From: Isoetes taiwanensis
Taxonomy: Eukaryota; Streptophyta; Lycopodiopsida; Isoetales; Isoetaceae
Direction of reading: 5' to 3'
Assembly (NCBI GenBank): GCA_021234155.1
Contig: JAJEKV010000059.1
Span: 3,479,167 to 3,543,166 of the forward strand
Length of the DNA stretch: 64,000 nt
The translations under genes were made by a program, and so were the position numbers. Under the pieces are notes generated by a model. It searched no databases and had not been told where the DNA came from. It worked only from the letters and a program-made list of their open reading frames with translations. Of this stretch, positions 1 to 16,241 are shown in pieces (positions within the stretch are counted from its first letter, which is position 1; the number at the start of each line of letters is the position of its first letter).

Positions 1-97
1 GGGAACCCTGTAAGCATAGTATCTGCAAAAAAACAAGTCCGTGGCCTTTTCAGCATGCATATGCTTTCTAGACAGAAATAATATAAGAGAATCTTAC

Positions 98-317
98 CCT
101 TGGACGAGGATGCAATGCATCAGTTCTTAACTTCCTTTGTACATAGCAGAGTGCCATTGACAAAGCACCAGAAAGAAGTGAGAACGTTTTTTCCCCAACT
201 AGCTTTTCTGTATCTTTTGCAATGAACTCCTTCAGTTTCTCCAGAATCTTCGTGGATGGTTTGCTTTTGCTCTTTAAATCTTCAAAAGAATCATATAAGA
301 ATGCACTGAAGCATTTT
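98..317 (-). CDS. Internal exon of an unidentified gene (partial)
   Basis: An open minus-strand exon encodes about 73 residues and is rich in Lys, Glu and Leu (for example KSKPSTKILEKLKEFIAKDT), ending in ...LHPRPR. A good donor follows at 97-92 (GTAAGA on the minus strand). A T-rich tract ending in CTGCAG precedes it at 318-323, which fits a 3' splice site. The open frame continues to 409, so the exon could start further upstream if that acceptor is not used. No catalytic motif is visible and I do not recognise the family. The rest of the gene would lie beyond the left edge (3' exons) and upstream of 410 (5' exons), where I found no convincing exon. Confidence 0.45.
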
Positions 318-963
318 CTGCAGTGGTCAGCAAGTGGATGAAAGTAATAAGGTCGAAATAATAAATGGCGTAAAATACCAGGAATTGCAGCCCACAGCAA
401 TTGCCACAATCTCGTTCATATGGTTCAAAAGTGAAATTGCATTCACAAAGGACAGTGTCTGCAATGACAACAAACTGATTGGAAATTATTCAACACGTAA
501 AACGCACGAAATGTTAACACTGCAATTGTAAGGCAAGTCATTTCCGAGTCTTGAGCAAAGGTAAGGTGCTCCAGCAATAAAATATATAACGTTATCAATT
601 ATTCAATCTTTGCATGGATTCCCTAGACATATAGCTCTTGTTGCAGTAAGATCTTGTAATCCATGTACATGGTATGTAAACTGAATTCAATTTTAGTCCT
701 CATATAGGTCCAAGGAGAATCAAACATACAAAATCTTACAAAATAGGAAGCATTTCAAGTTTACTCTCCCAATTTCCTAGGTATCTACACATCCCTAAAT
801 GGATCTTATTCTTACCCAAACCCAAGAGCTTGAAAAACATAGTTAAAAATGAAATATAATACAATACTCGGGATTACAAACAAGAAATCACATACATGTC
901 CCAAAAAAAGTGAAAAATCCATGTTGCTGCAGCCCCAGAAGTAAGGATTCACGTCAATCAAGA
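318..963. other. Non-coding, no feature seen
   Basis: AT-rich sequence, probably intron or intergenic DNA of the left-edge gene. The short open frames here show no recognisable protein. Confidence 0.4.
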
Positions 964-1144
964 CCACCACCAAACTTACATCATCTGCATTCGACACAAT
1001 TAGAATCTTGCAGCTCCAAAAAATATTTGGCATTCAGTAAAGAAGAAAGAAAGAAAAATCCGACCACCAAACTTACATCATCTGGATTCGACACAATTAG
1101 AATTTTGCAGCTCCAAAAAATATTTGACATTTGGTAAAGAAGAA
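964..1144. repeat. Two-copy tandem duplication, period 97 bp
   Basis: The block containing CCAAACTTACATCATCTG and TTGCAGCTCCAAAAAATATT occurs at about 964-1047 and again at 1061-1144 with a few substitutions. Immediately right of it, at about 1160, the minus strand reads CCCCCAG/GTAAGG, which resembles a splice donor. No open frame supports an exon there. Confidence 0.7.
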
Positions 1145-3278
1145 AGAATAAGAAACCTTACCTGGGGGAGGATCAGAAGGCACAGCCATTGGAGATACGC
1201 AGCCAACTCCAAAAGCTTTGAAGACTACTACAAATATTGGTTACCCGGAACAGGAACGTCGATCTACAATTTGGAACGTCCACCAACTGAAATTGTTACG
1301 AAGCATAGGAAGCAGAGGAAGGGATGCAAAAGTGCTGCAAGGATCTTATCGGCCATTGCCAACACAGTTCAAGCACCATTACCAAACTCCGTTGAGTGAT
1401 TCGCATTCCTATAAACAGATACAACTGGTTAGTAAGAACTCATCTAGAAAAAACAAGAATAGATAATATCCATACATGGTCTAGGCTTTATCGCCATAGC
1501 TTGGCACAACCGAGGTTTATATTAACGTCTACTAGAGACCGCTTCAGTCTATACGAGACCAAATATACATCAATCATGTCCAGCTAAGGGCGCATTTCCA
1601 GCCACCTAGAGATATTACTTAAGAAAAAGAACTAGCAGAATCACACCAGAAGCCTTTAGCAAGGCAAAAATATGTTTTCAAGCATTAGGCTTTACTTCCA
1701 CGTTTTGAGTTTGGTATTGTGGGAGTAACTTCTCGCAATGGCGTGGACTATGATTTCTGGGACGTATTGTATGCAAAACCGTATATTTTACTGTGTTTGA
1801 GGAGCTTAATTTCATTCAGAGGTCAGATTTGCTATTTTGGTGTGCTTTTTTGGATGGGTTTTTTTTTTGGTATGGTTAGGAAGAAGAAAGGTATTTTACG
1901 TGTTCTTTGGAGCCAGAGTAGGGAATGGATAAGATGTGACGATGTTTCCTATTTGCAGCCATGAACAGATTTGGTGAAGCCATGATTCGGTGGGCTCTAG
2001 CGAGGCTATGATTTGCTGCTTTGCTTGTAGCAGCACAGGCCTGATGGCGATAGGTTTTTTTTTTCCCATTTTTTTTAGGTGACATGATGTTTTTTTAGCA
2101 TGGATTTGTGGTGAAGCAGGTTCCAGAACAGGCAAGAAGAGCGGAAGGGGTGGATGAAGCAGTGGTGGAAAGGCATCTGGGGAGCTGTTGATGGATCAGG
2201 AGCAGATGGATGCCTGCCAGTTGTCACCATTGCGGCACAGGGGAGGGACGATTCCGGCCTATCCAGGATATGCATGGTCTGCGGACCTTTTCTTGAGTCA
2301 CCATGAGGTCCATGGAGACCTTAGGAACTGATCTGAGTAGATGTTGATGGCTTGTCTGTCATCGCTGTTGTGTGCCTCAGTTCTGGTTAATTGTAATTTT
2401 GCCTTGATGCTCTGAAATGGGGATGCTAGGAACCAATTCCGGCAACTAATCCGGCAGCTCCTCTGATTCATGGTTTCCTTGACCAAATCGGCCTATCTTG
2501 TTTGAATTTCGGCGTGATTCCGTGGATCCATACTGGGTTCCTACTCGGTTTCTTGCTTGGGTCTCTGCTCTATTCTGATGTTTTCATTTTTAATGTCATG
2601 GTCATGTGTAAAGGTTTTGAATGTAATGAAAGATAAAATTTAATGTTCATATATTTCAAAGTGTACCTTAGAACGTGGTAGAGGATTTTTTTGTGAAAGA
2701 AATATTGGGCGTTGATTTGGCATGATGCCTGGCATATGCTGGAGATCAATGGTCCGTGTGCAATCCTAAAAACAAAACCCATAAACCCGTGAAATAGAGA
2801 ATTTAATGATCTGTGAGAATTTAATGATTTTCAAGCATTAGGCTTTAGCAACATGTGAGTATCAGGAATTTAGGAATTTAGGGTTGGTGTCATTCGACAG
2901 TGGTAATTGGCAGTGTTTTAGGTATGTATTTGGGGTAAATTATTGTGTACTTGAAGACTAACTTGTATTTGGTGATTTTTTTTTTGTATTTCATCAGAGA
3001 AAACAATATTTCTTGGTTTTGCTTGATGTTCCTTCATTTTTTTGCGTACAAACGCTTGTTACAAATTGAATTGCAGAATCACAATATACATTTTTGAACT
3101 GAAGTACTTGTTGCAAAATAAACCTTGTGACATTAGCGGGTTGGTTGTAGACATTAATAGTTGCATGCATAAGTCATTGAACTCAAACATGTTCTCTGAT
3201 GGCTTTCTTTAGAACAATTTTTTTATCATTGAACCAATTATTCAGTGATGAGGGTGTTTTGAAGAAGTGATTGTTTGT
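1145..3278. other. Intergenic, no gene supported
   Basis: Several short open frames occur on both strands (for example 1124-1399 and 2075-2275), but none shows a family motif, conserved-looking composition or a consistent splice structure. Homopolymer T runs lie near 1860 and 2060. Confidence 0.4.
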
Positions 3279-3484
3279 TACGTAGTAAATTGTAAAGGGT
3301 ATCTCAAAGTCCTTCAAAGGTATAATTGATCGCTCAAGGTTATTATTAATTTTTCTGAAGTGTCCACTATTTGAGGGCATGTACGTAGTAAATTGTAAAG
3401 GGTATCTCATAGTCCTTCAAATGTATAATTGATCTCTCAAGGTTATTATTAATTTTTCTGAAGTGTCCACTATTTGAGGGCATG
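3279..3484. repeat. Two-copy tandem duplication, period 103 bp
   Basis: Copies 3279-3381 and 3382-3484 are adjacent and nearly identical, both starting TACGTAGTAAATTGTAAAGG and ending in TTTGAGGGCATG. Only a few substitutions separate them, so this is a recent local duplication. Confidence 0.85.
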
Positions 3485-4591
3485 TTAAATCATTTCCTAT
3501 AAGAAACGTAAGGAGCAACATTAGCTCCCTCATAGAACAACAATGTGCAAACAAACATACAGTTCCCTGTTGTAACACTATTGTTGTAAGCAGATCTTAA
3601 TAGTGAATGCGAAAAATGTAGTTAGGATCTCTCTTTTAAACAAGATAGAACGTAACAATAATTGTGGGAATTGACAAGACATACAAAGGTCGTTAATGTG
3701 AAACACGTGGATCACAAGAAGATGGAACACCATGCAACCACATTCAAGCATCCTACTTATCAAGCATCTATACTGTTGCCCATCTATAGTAGATAAAAGT
3801 TGCAACATCTATTTGTCAAATTAATGTTGAAAGTCAACAATGTCAGCTAAGATTTTTTACTCACATATAGTTACAATAACGTGAAATTGGATTTTCATTG
3901 TTATTTAGTTCACAAAACGTTGCATTACTTAAATCAATAAGATGGATACACAAATTGTCAAATTACCCTGGGGTTTCCAGCTTGTGAGTTGTTGCAACTG
4001 ATGTTGTAGAATCACAGAGTCTATCTAAACTGTTGTTGATAAGTTGTATGTCCCATTTATCAAGAGGGTGGGCACAACAGCAGCCCTTTTTGCAATAAAA
4101 GGAGCCATAGATAGAGCTGGATCTTCTGATAAGGCTGGATCTTCAGCACAACACAGCATGTGAAAAATTTAACTCCCATCTCCACGAGGAAAACAGGTTA
4201 CAAAAAGCACATTACATGTGGATACTATATTAAAATTTCTGAAACGGTGATATAGGCAATGATGGAGTTGCCTCTTTGATTTCAGAGATATCAACAGGGA
4301 GGAGATCTGTGTGAAAAAACAGAATTGTGCACTCAATAACAGGCCTATAGATGCCATATCCTAGACAGTTTCTGCACTTAGACGCAAAGATGGAAACTTC
4401 TAAACCATATCTCTGGAGTCACTATGTACAATTGAATGGTTACTCTCTCAAAATAGACAAATGATCCATCCACAGTTGATGGAGTTACAATGTGCCTCAT
4501 GAATGCTGATAATGTAGCACCAAGATGAGCAAAAACCAAGACACATCCGCAGTATCCAAGGCATTGTCATTGTTGTTGCTATCCTCATCAA
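3485..4591. other. Intergenic, no gene supported
   Basis: AT-rich sequence with only short open frames. I see no protein family, structural RNA or repeat I can name. Confidence 0.35.
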
Positions 4592-5230
4592 TTTTTTTTT
4601 TTTTTAAGAACGACAATCTATTATCAAGAAAAATCAAGATACATACAAGGGATCTGTGACATAAGACTCAAAACCTAGAGGACGAAATAGTTTACTAAGC
4701 AAAACCATCCATACACAGTATATACTCAATATACTCAAACTCCTTGTGCCACCTTGAGGTGTTTAATGGCCTCATCACAATCAACATATTTTGCCACATC
4801 GAGATGATCATCAACAGGCATCAAATTATCGTGCCATTGAATAGTACGAGGCGGGATAGTCTCATGAGATGATATAACAGACTTCTTTCTCATCGCCTTC
4901 TTCTAATTGACCTGCTGACATGACTCTTTTGCGCACAGAAGCTTAGGAACATCAGCCATAACAACCTCATCAATGCTGGCTCCGTCACTACTCTTGGAGA
5001 TAAATCTGTTAACATCATCTTCCTTTTTCTATGCAGAAGCAGTCAAATTGTATTTATTTACAATAACTGTAAGCAAGTGCATGATTGGTTGAGTGGGCAA
5101 CTCTTTAGCCTGCTTACAAAGTGCAACTAGTGGAAAATGGCTCTTCCTGATCAGATCCATAAGTTGTGCCATATTAAGGTTCTTGCTCCGGGTTCTCAAA
5201 ATTTTTTGAAACTGGGATTTGGACCCCGTT
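4592..5230 (-). pseudogene. Decayed retroposed ORF with poly(A) tail
   Basis: Reading the minus strand from 5220 down to about 4735 gives about 160 residues broken by two in-frame TAG stops. The text is protein-like (LNMAQLMDLIRKSHFPL, DEVVMADVPKLLCAKES, NLMPVDDHLDVAKYVDC). It is followed by a short 3' untranslated stretch and a T14 run at 4592-4605, which is a poly(A) tail on the minus strand. This is what a LINE-mobilised transcript or the 3' end of a LINE looks like. A further open segment (GHGQINHWDKKWVGY) lies upstream in another frame near 5230-5330. The protein family is not recognised. The upstream portion is duplicated (see 5082-6470). Confidence 0.45.
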
Positions 5231-6470
5231 CATATCCCACCCATTTCTTATCCCAGTGATTAATTTGCCCATGACCTACTTGCCCAACCGATGCACATCT
5301 AAAAGAAATGATGGAAGAGAATATAATGTAGCTGGTCAACCGTTTTGCCTGCTGTAATACAGGGTGTCTTTTTTATTGACACACTCAAAAAAGCATGTCG
5401 CGACACTGGGCTGCACGAGTATTGACTGCCCTTCATTGCCCTTCGAGCTGCCCTTCATTGCCTTTCAAGCTGCACTGCTTCATTGCCCTTCCATAGACCT
5501 TCATCTCCTTTCTAAAAAGATGTTTTTTACATAAAATATGACATAAATAGCACATTAGTAATGCAAAAGAAGATAATATAAATTATTTGGAGAAGATGCT
5601 TATTTGTGTTGGGGATGTCCAAAAACTGGATAGAGCAATTAAAAACACGCTTACAGCATGCCGGCTATTTTTCCTCCAAACTTTGTGAGTACTTATATGA
5701 TGTTATGTGCATGTTGTTTGTGCTTACATTCCTGAGATCGATCCCAGGAGGGGGAGGGGGGGAGAGAGAGAAGGGGGGGTTGAGTGGGCAACTAGTGAGT
5801 ACTTATATGATCGGTTGAGTGGGCAACTCTTTAGCCTGCTTACAAAGTGCAACTAGTGGAAAATGGCTCTTCCTGATCAGATCCATAAGCTGTGCCATAT
5901 TAAGGTTCTTGCTCCGTGTTCTCAAAATTTTTTGAAACTGGGATTTGGACCCCTAAAATATCCCACCCATTTCTTATCCCAGTGATTAATTTGCCCATGA
6001 CCTACTTTCCCAACCAATGCACATCTAAAAGAAATGATGGAAGAGAATATAATGTAGCTGGTCAACCGTTTTGCCTGCTGTAATACAGGACGTCTTTTTA
6101 ATTGACACACTCAAAAAAGCATGTCGCGACACTGGGCTGCACGGGTATTGATAGCCCTTCATTGCCCTTCGAGCTGCCCTTCATTGCCTTTCAAGCTGCA
6201 TTGCTTCATTGCCCTTCCATAGACCTTCATCTCCATTCTAAAAAGATGTTTTTTACATAAAATATGACATAAATAGCACATTAGTAATGCAAAAGAAGAT
6301 AATATAAATTATTTGGAGAAGATGCTTATTTGTGCTGGGGATGTCCAAAAACTGGGTAGATCAATTAAAAACATGCCTACAGCATACCGGCTATTTTTCC
6401 TCCAAACTTTGTGAGTACTTATATGATGTTATATGCATATTGTTTGTGCTTACATTCCTGAGATCGATCC
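5082..6470. repeat. Two-copy tandem duplication, period 726 bp
   Basis: 5082-5744 and 5808-6470 match almost base for base. Both start near GGTTGAGTGGGCAACTC and end at CATTCCTGAGATCGATCC. Both include the 5' part of the decayed ORF at 4592-5230 and the phrase CATGTCGCGACACTGGGCTG. A G-rich joint (5745-5807) separates them. The same GATCGATCC edge in both copies suggests duplication by unequal exchange or template switching. Confidence 0.85.
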
Positions 6471-7628
6471 GGGGGGGCAATGACACATCCTTGTGTCCAC
6501 ATCGACTTTGGACCACCAGCCAGTAACCGACATCTTGTGGATGGCCTCTTGCCAACTAGTGGATTCTTCATGCGGGAATCTCCTGATTCTATATAATGGG
6601 AGCATTGTATAGCGTAAGGGGACATCACGGATCTGTCGACCCTAGCCCCAAACCATATGCTTGGACTTTTGGGTGCCTCTATGGTCATTATGATTGGGGC
6701 CACCTATGAATTTGAAATATGAAATATGAGGTTGCATAAGGTTTAAAATAAATCAATGTCCTAATAAGAATGCTTTGACTAAATACAACCTACAACCTAA
6801 TATGGTTATCTTTTCTATTGTATCTATATAATAACTCATTCAATTGTTGTAGAGGCATGGTCTATGGTTGCAGAAACAATCATTTATACATCCATATGAA
6901 ATCCCCTAAGAGCCCCCTTGTTATTGTGCCACATATATGATTAAGGGTGCCTATGATTGGTATATGAAATACAGGGACTCGAACCTCTACCAATCTAATT
7001 CAATGTCCTAAAAAAATGCTTTGATCAATACAACCAATGAGTTAATGTAATTGTTTTCTATTGTGTCTCCCCCCCTCCCCCCCTTTTGAACATAACAACC
7101 CATTCAAGATATGGTCTATGGAATTAGGTATGGTAATTTATACATCCAAATCAAATCCCATAAAGCCTTTGTTATATCCCTTTTTCTTTTTTCTCAAATA
7201 TGGAAACTTTATGATGATTGTGCAAAAAAAGGTGATGATGTGGCAAAAGGACATGGTGCGGTAGCAAAAGAACCCCTTAAGGACTTTTATTACTAGGCAA
7301 CTTTTAGGATATGATACTTGATGACATGGAAAATTTTGGTGACTAGAATACGGTTTTCAACATTTTGAGGAGGTGGCATTATGACATAGATTCAAAACCT
7401 ACATTTTGGCATGCTTTTAAAAATCGTGACTTTTGACTGAAGATCTCCAATGGCATAGCCATATGAATGCACTCGTGTCATGCAGATATGACATATGGCT
7501 CTGAAGGTACAATTCGAGCATAAAAGCCTTGTCACTAGGATTTTTCATCATGCTTTGGCAAAGAACTAGGAAATACAAAGAAAATGGCAAAAACATGGCA
7601 GATTCCTCACATTAGCACAGGTTTGAAT
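6471..7628. other. Intergenic, no gene supported
   Basis: Starts with a G8 run at the duplication edge and includes a C-rich tract near 7066-7085. Open frames at 7061-7296 overlap each other and show no family motif. Confidence 0.35.
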
Positions 7629-8152
7629 TTATGAGAAACCGTTTTAATCTACTTTTCTGTTCCAATGATCCAGATGACACAAAAATTCCTACTATCCCCT
7701 CCACTTCCATCATATCAGAAATTGACAGCATTGGCTCCCTTTGAATGCAGTAACTCTTTTTGTGTATGCAGGTCAATTAGTACTTTTAGCAACAGGATTG
7801 GCATGGAGACTTTTTGGAGAACTGTTTTCAAGACTCTTCTTTGGGTTCTTAAACCTGAAAATTTTGACAGTTGCCTTCACTTATTACACTTGTGGAAACT
7901 ATTGAAGATCTTCTACATCAGATGTCAAGTTCTGTGGGATTTTAGTTGCTGCTTACTCTTAACATCATATCCACGGGATTTTTAGGACTACTTCTGCCAC
8001 AAAAACTTGTTTTCATAATTTCCTGTTTACCAGTTCATATTCTCTATTGTTAAGTCTTCATGGGACTTAACCATATTTTGTATGTTTTTCCTTCATTAAT
8101 GAAAAAATCATCTCATACCTTCAAAAAAAAAAAAAAAAAAATTATGAGAAAC
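7629..8152 (+). mobile_element. Poly(A) retroposon with 11-bp target site duplication
   Basis: The exact 11-mer TTATGAGAAAC occurs at 7629-7639 and at 8142-8152. Just inside the right copy is an uninterrupted A run (8123-8141), preceded by an AT-rich 3' untranslated-like stretch. A 3' poly(A) tail plus an 11-bp target duplication is the signature of LINE-machinery insertion. The roughly 500-bp body (7640-8122) could be a 5'-truncated LINE or a retroposed transcript. The open frame at 7665-7985 has no recognisable motif. Confidence 0.75.
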
Positions 8153-8214
8153 TTTTCTTCTACATGTCGCATTGTTAGTTTCTGCAGAACACTTCTCTTG
8201 TTTATGTTGTAGTT

Positions 8215-11140
<2,926 letters not shown>

Positions 11141-11506
11141 GTTCCTGTATATACAAAAAATTTCCCCTTAACTTTTCGTATCCTCGTGACAAAATTTCAA
11201 GACAAAACTTTTTACAACGGTAATAGCACATCTCTACATTTTAAATGAGGTGGCATAAGTCCAAATGGATGCTCTTGTTGAGCTCCATATGAAGTTGCTG
11301 TACATTTTATGACAGGGATCCTGAAAGATGGTGCTAAATCTCTTCCAGACACCCAAAAATGGGCTATCTATGCTGTTTTTTTTTTAAATGGAAATTATTG
11401 TTAACTATTCTGCCCAAAAGGCTCATCTGTGAGAGGACACAATAAATGATAGATATTGCTAACAGGTGGATAAAGGCCATTAACAATGATAATGGCAAAT
11501 ATGAGC

Positions 11507-14500
11507 TTACATTGATTGGCCAAAATGTTGTAAAGAGAGCGTTCTCAAGCCTTCCATGTCAAAATCAGAAGTATTAACTGAAACCTGCATGGTTAGAATG
11601 GAAAAGGATTAGTTTTATAAATGCTGGCATAACTCATATTCGAAATAACAATGGCCAAGTTTTTGTTTTGAGAGACCTATATGCAATAGGATCACGAGCA
11701 TGCTAAATAAGCAAGAGGAAAGAACAGCTAATTCCATGAGCACATTATATGGACGTAGGCAAAGCATCAACCTGAAAAGATAATCATGCAACAAGAGGGA
11801 TCTTGCCACCCGTGCATGTCATTATGTTGTATACTTACTAATAAAAGATCTTCATCAGTTCCAAATGCCTTTCGAGCTTCTTCTAATGCTTCAAGAGAAA
11901 TTTTGCCACTGGCACTGCAGAAATATAGTCTACTTAGCCACCGGGAAAAATAGATTAGCAAAGTTCAAGCTTGATTGACATGATAAGGCATTACCTAGAA
12001 GTATCTGGATCTCTTATTTCAAATTCGTCTGTGTCCAAATCATACCCACATATCACAATGTAATGACCTGTGAAATGACTTGTCTCACTAAATTTCATAA
12101 CTCCGTCAGAAATCCCTGAAATCAGATATTTACCGGTAAAGCCTACATCAATCCCGCAGCATTCAATAAGACACAAATCACCTAGCCATCGATGACTGCA
12201 TTGCAGCAAATAGCAGATATAAGCAAATATGCCATAAATATATGTGTATCACATGAATGATCAGACCTGAGCTTCCTCTTGTCAACTAATGCTATAACAA
12301 GATATTGGCCTGACAACAACAACATGGCTAATTCCTCCCCAGATATGGATCTCCACTGCACAAAGGAAGGAAAGAAACACTGAATAAGCAGAATCTTAAT
12401 TAGTATACAGCCTGAACAACTTTGAAAATCCACTTCTAGAATCTTACACTATATAATACAACCAGATCCACTGAACTACTGAAAATACAGTGAACCAATG
12501 GGCTTTATGTGCTCTAAAAGCGTATTTTTCATACTTTTCAGTTAGCATACCATGACAAACATACAACAAATTCTATGCTTCTTGGGGCAATTTATTTTCC
12601 ACCTCATAATTTGAACAACATACTGTTCTGACATGGATATCTGCTTTACACTATCTACATAGTGAGGACCAAGAAGAAGATATGTTCCTTAGAATTCAAA
12701 ATTAAAGGTCCAATGCGGCTAATTGCACCTATTAGAATTTCCCACCACTGCTAGGCATACCTACATGGCAAGGATACTGATCTAGAAAGTGCACGGATAA
12801 ACTCCATTTTGTTGCGATCTTGTTCAAGCCTGACAGCAGTTGCTCTTAGGAAGGGGGCAAAGCTTTCACCCCACTCTCTATTACACTCTATAAATATCCT
12901 TTTGCTTCTTTCTAATTCAAAAAACCGTCCCAAATTCATTAATTTTCAACTGCCAGCAAATCTACAATTGTCTGCTCCAAACCAAACAAGATGAGCTTGA
13001 TTCTATTATGTAGGGAATATACTTCTATATGTAGCACTCTTATGCAGTTATAACTTTTGGATATTCCCAACAATGACCAATTGTTTACATAGAAAGCTGT
13101 ATACCATGTTCACTTGAATATGATAGAATTATTGGTCAAATAAGCAAATGCGAATGTACTATAAAGTCCAATGCATAAGAGTTTATATTCATCTAGTTTC
13201 AAAAATATCTAGGCCAGTCTCCAGAAGCAAGAAATCGTCTTACAGACTCAACACCATTTGTTATTTTGCAGTGATTGAATTTTCTCCCTAACCAAGTTCA
13301 ACCACTTCCTTGTGTTTCAAAACGACAAACTTTAAAAATGGATGTGAAACATTATTAACAACCATAGACATGCCTTGATATGTCGAGGACCTCTCTAATA
13401 GAATAATGGCGGCAGCCAACCGCAGCTATGCAGATATCTAAATAGCAGTAATTGTGAGAGTCCAAACTTCACCAATGCATTATTTGATGTCAAAACTACA
13501 TCAAACATTGGTAAGCTACTGATCTTCAAATTGGAATCAAGATGGTATATAATTATGATTATATTATGGAACTTAAGCTAATTCAAGCAACAAAAAACTA
13601 CCTGAATCTGTATGCCAACATGGGGAGCTTTTTCAAATAGCATATTCACCCTTTTACCATCCTCTTCCATGTCATCCTGGAATAAAAATCTTAGTTAGAC
13701 AAAGAGAGATGAAGGTCATTGAATTGAATAAAATATATCCACTTAAGCATGCATTCCAAATGTCTGCTATCTAATGCAAATGTTGCATTGTCATCCACAA
13801 TGTTTAAAATGTGAATGACACCCGTTAGCTAATAGATCTAAAAATAGGCTCATGTTAAGGGGGAAATCTTTTATCATGATAAGTGGAACAGAGAGAGACG
13901 AAGGTCATTGAATCAGATAAAGAATATCCATTGCATTCAGAGTGTCTGCTATCTAATGCAAATGCTACATCGTCATCCACCCGTTAGCTAACGGATCCAA
14001 AAATAGGCTCATGTTAAGTGTAGAATCATTTATCATGGCCACTGTCCCCAAATAACAATAGGACATAGCTACCCACTCACTAACATGTGACAAGATGAAA
14101 TATAAGAATTTTAAACTTTTATGGATATGTCAAATGGCAAGATGCCTTTGCCATAGCAATGCTTCAAAAGATATGCTTGCCTTGTAAAAGCTCTCCACGG
14201 CAAGGATTGGATTTGCACCAAGTGTTATCGTCAAGAAGGCTACATCTATTGAAAACTGCCGCAATAAATGAGCCAAATCTACAGTCCATATACTACAAAA
14301 ATACAGATAAAGAGAATGGATCAACACAAATAACAACAAAGATTTTCTAGATCATACAACTTGCCCCATGCACAGAAAACACAGGCTGTTCTATTCTAGA
14401 AATCTGTTATAAATAATCTCCTCAGTAATAAAGACTTGGAAGTAATAAATTGACTTGCTAATACTGAACTAGAACCATAAGAATTGGCACATGGAAAGGT

Positions 14501-16241
14501 TGTTAATGCTGCAGAATGTGTGTCTTATTCCAACAAAAATTTGCATGGGATCTTATGCTTCCCATCACGTCTACTATTCCACTTAGAATATCCAAAACTA
14601 TTAGATGCAAACCAACAAATTCTTGATTTACTTTTCTACCTTGTTTACAGGTTTCAAATCCACTACTTTTTCAAGTATGTTTGTCAGATGATATGTTCTC
14701 TGCTAACTTAATCTATATTTTACTTTCCATATCCTCTTCAATTTGTTCATAATCCAATTATTTATAGCAGACTTCACCTTCTGACATGGCACTGAATCTT
14801 GTATTATCAAGGAATTTGTTGTATCATCTGTTTTGCTGAGTGGTTTAAAAGTTGTACTTGGGCCTCAATCGTGCAATCTGCAAAGATCAATGGCTGCGCA
14901 CATGGCTTTATCATGGATAGGAGCAGATACGTTCAAAATTCCAACCACTCACGTGACTCTCCTTTGAGATGAAGGGAAAGCACTTTGGGTCGAACATCCC
15001 TCTGATTTAGGATGCTTTGTAATATTTTGCAGATGATTAAGTGAGACAAATCAGACACATCAGACCAAGACACAAATACGTCCAGAGATGAAACAGCAAA
15101 GCCCATAGACAAGATACATGTTACAAAAGTAGAAGCTTTTGTTATGATCCTACCAGTCCTCAATGAAGACTGATCAGATTTTCTTTAAGGCTAACTATAA
15201 GCCGCATATGTTTGCATGGAAGGCTTTTTACATTGCCAGCCAGACAAAGAGACCAGACCTAAAGTGTCACTTGCCATTTCCAACAAAAGCACTTAGACCA
15301 GTAAGTGCAGTCCAATAAGTGCAGAAGATAATCCCCACAACCTAGCCTATTTAACTATTGATGAATCGTACCTTGTGGTTCCGCAAAGGTCGCCTAAGTA
15401 TCTTAAATCACAGTCTTGTACACCAATTGCCTTCAAAACCATAGAGACACAAGCTAAGCCACAATCCCAACTCCACAATTGTCGAACGTGTGGAACCTGA
15501 GTACATGCAGTACACATGAATTAAGACAGAACAAGAAAGAGATTCGGACCTCATCAAATCTAACAAAGGGACTAGTAGTTTCACTTGAGGATGAAAATAT
15601 GCTTGCAAAAACTTGTAATGCTTGTATAAGGGAGGGCAGATGCCGACTGATGATAATTGCACGAAATAATGCACGAGATAAATATACGGAAGAAAAAAAG
15701 AGTTTTATCCTAATTCATGGGAACCAAACAACAAAGCAGCCACGAAGAAGACCTCCCTACCTCAATTCATTCCTAAAAGGGAGAGATCTACTCGCTGATT
15801 AAAGGATATTTGTAAACAAGATGCCAGAAACCCAACACATCCATTATTTCTGGTGCATTACATAACTAAGTTATGGAAATGAACTCAAGACATACAGTTT
15901 GTGTCAATGCTCGCCAATTACTGAGATATTTAATGCCTAAATAAAATGCCTCAGCGAGCATAAAATGCCTAAACCTTTATCATTGCGTCTAAAATGAAGC
16001 ATCAAATGACAAGCAAAGCGATCAAAATTATGAACACAAAATACTAACTTACTGATATAAAACGAGAGCGTGGAAGAGGCATGCTATAATCCATTAGAGG
16101 GGAATAAGAAGAATTCCAGGCATATGTATCAAGCAAAGAAGCCGTAGCCCACCCAATGTTTATTTTCTCATTGCAAGGGCAAGAGATACTTCTGTCAAGC
16201 CTTTGACAAGGTCTGAGGATAGCTGGTTTCGTTTCTTCCAT
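11507..16241 (-). CDS. GC1: Guanylyl cyclase 1-type protein, nine exons
   Basis: I rebuilt nine minus-strand exons by splice sites and protein similarity to plant GC1 (guanylate cyclase family PF09778): 16053-16241, 15372-15496, 14181-14292, 13602-13676, 12267-12355, 12134-12195, 11995-12067, 11839-11914 and 11507-11584. They total 879 nt (292 residues plus TAA), and all phases agree. This is close to the roughly 270 residues I recall for Arabidopsis GC1. Recognisable family blocks are SWDCGLAC (Cys75), TVDLAHLLRQFSIDV, LLLSGQYLVIALVD, GHYIVICGYD (His219), FEIRDP (Asp237) and RKAFGTDEDLLL. The Cys-His-Asp order recalls papain-like folds, so a cyclase role is family naming rather than something visible here. 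Intron 3 uses a GC donor. A LINE ends 207 bp upstream of the start codon. Intron lengths run from 66 bp to 1.2 kb. Confidence 0.93.

Noticed and set aside
1124-1466. Two overlapping plus-strand open frames and a minus-strand donor-like CAG/GTAAGG
   Set aside because: No family motif and no acceptor or frame consistent with an exon.
4583-4975. CCTCATCAAT at both positions, tested as a target duplication for the poly(T) at 4592
   Set aside because: The decayed ORF reads continuously across the right copy, so it is not an insertion edge.
12751-12939. Open frame in GC1 intron 4 (FIECNREWGESFAPFLRATA) with a splice-like edge, considered as an extra exon
   Set aside because: Exons 4 and 5 join in phase and match the family without it. 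It may be a pseudo-exon or intronic repeat.
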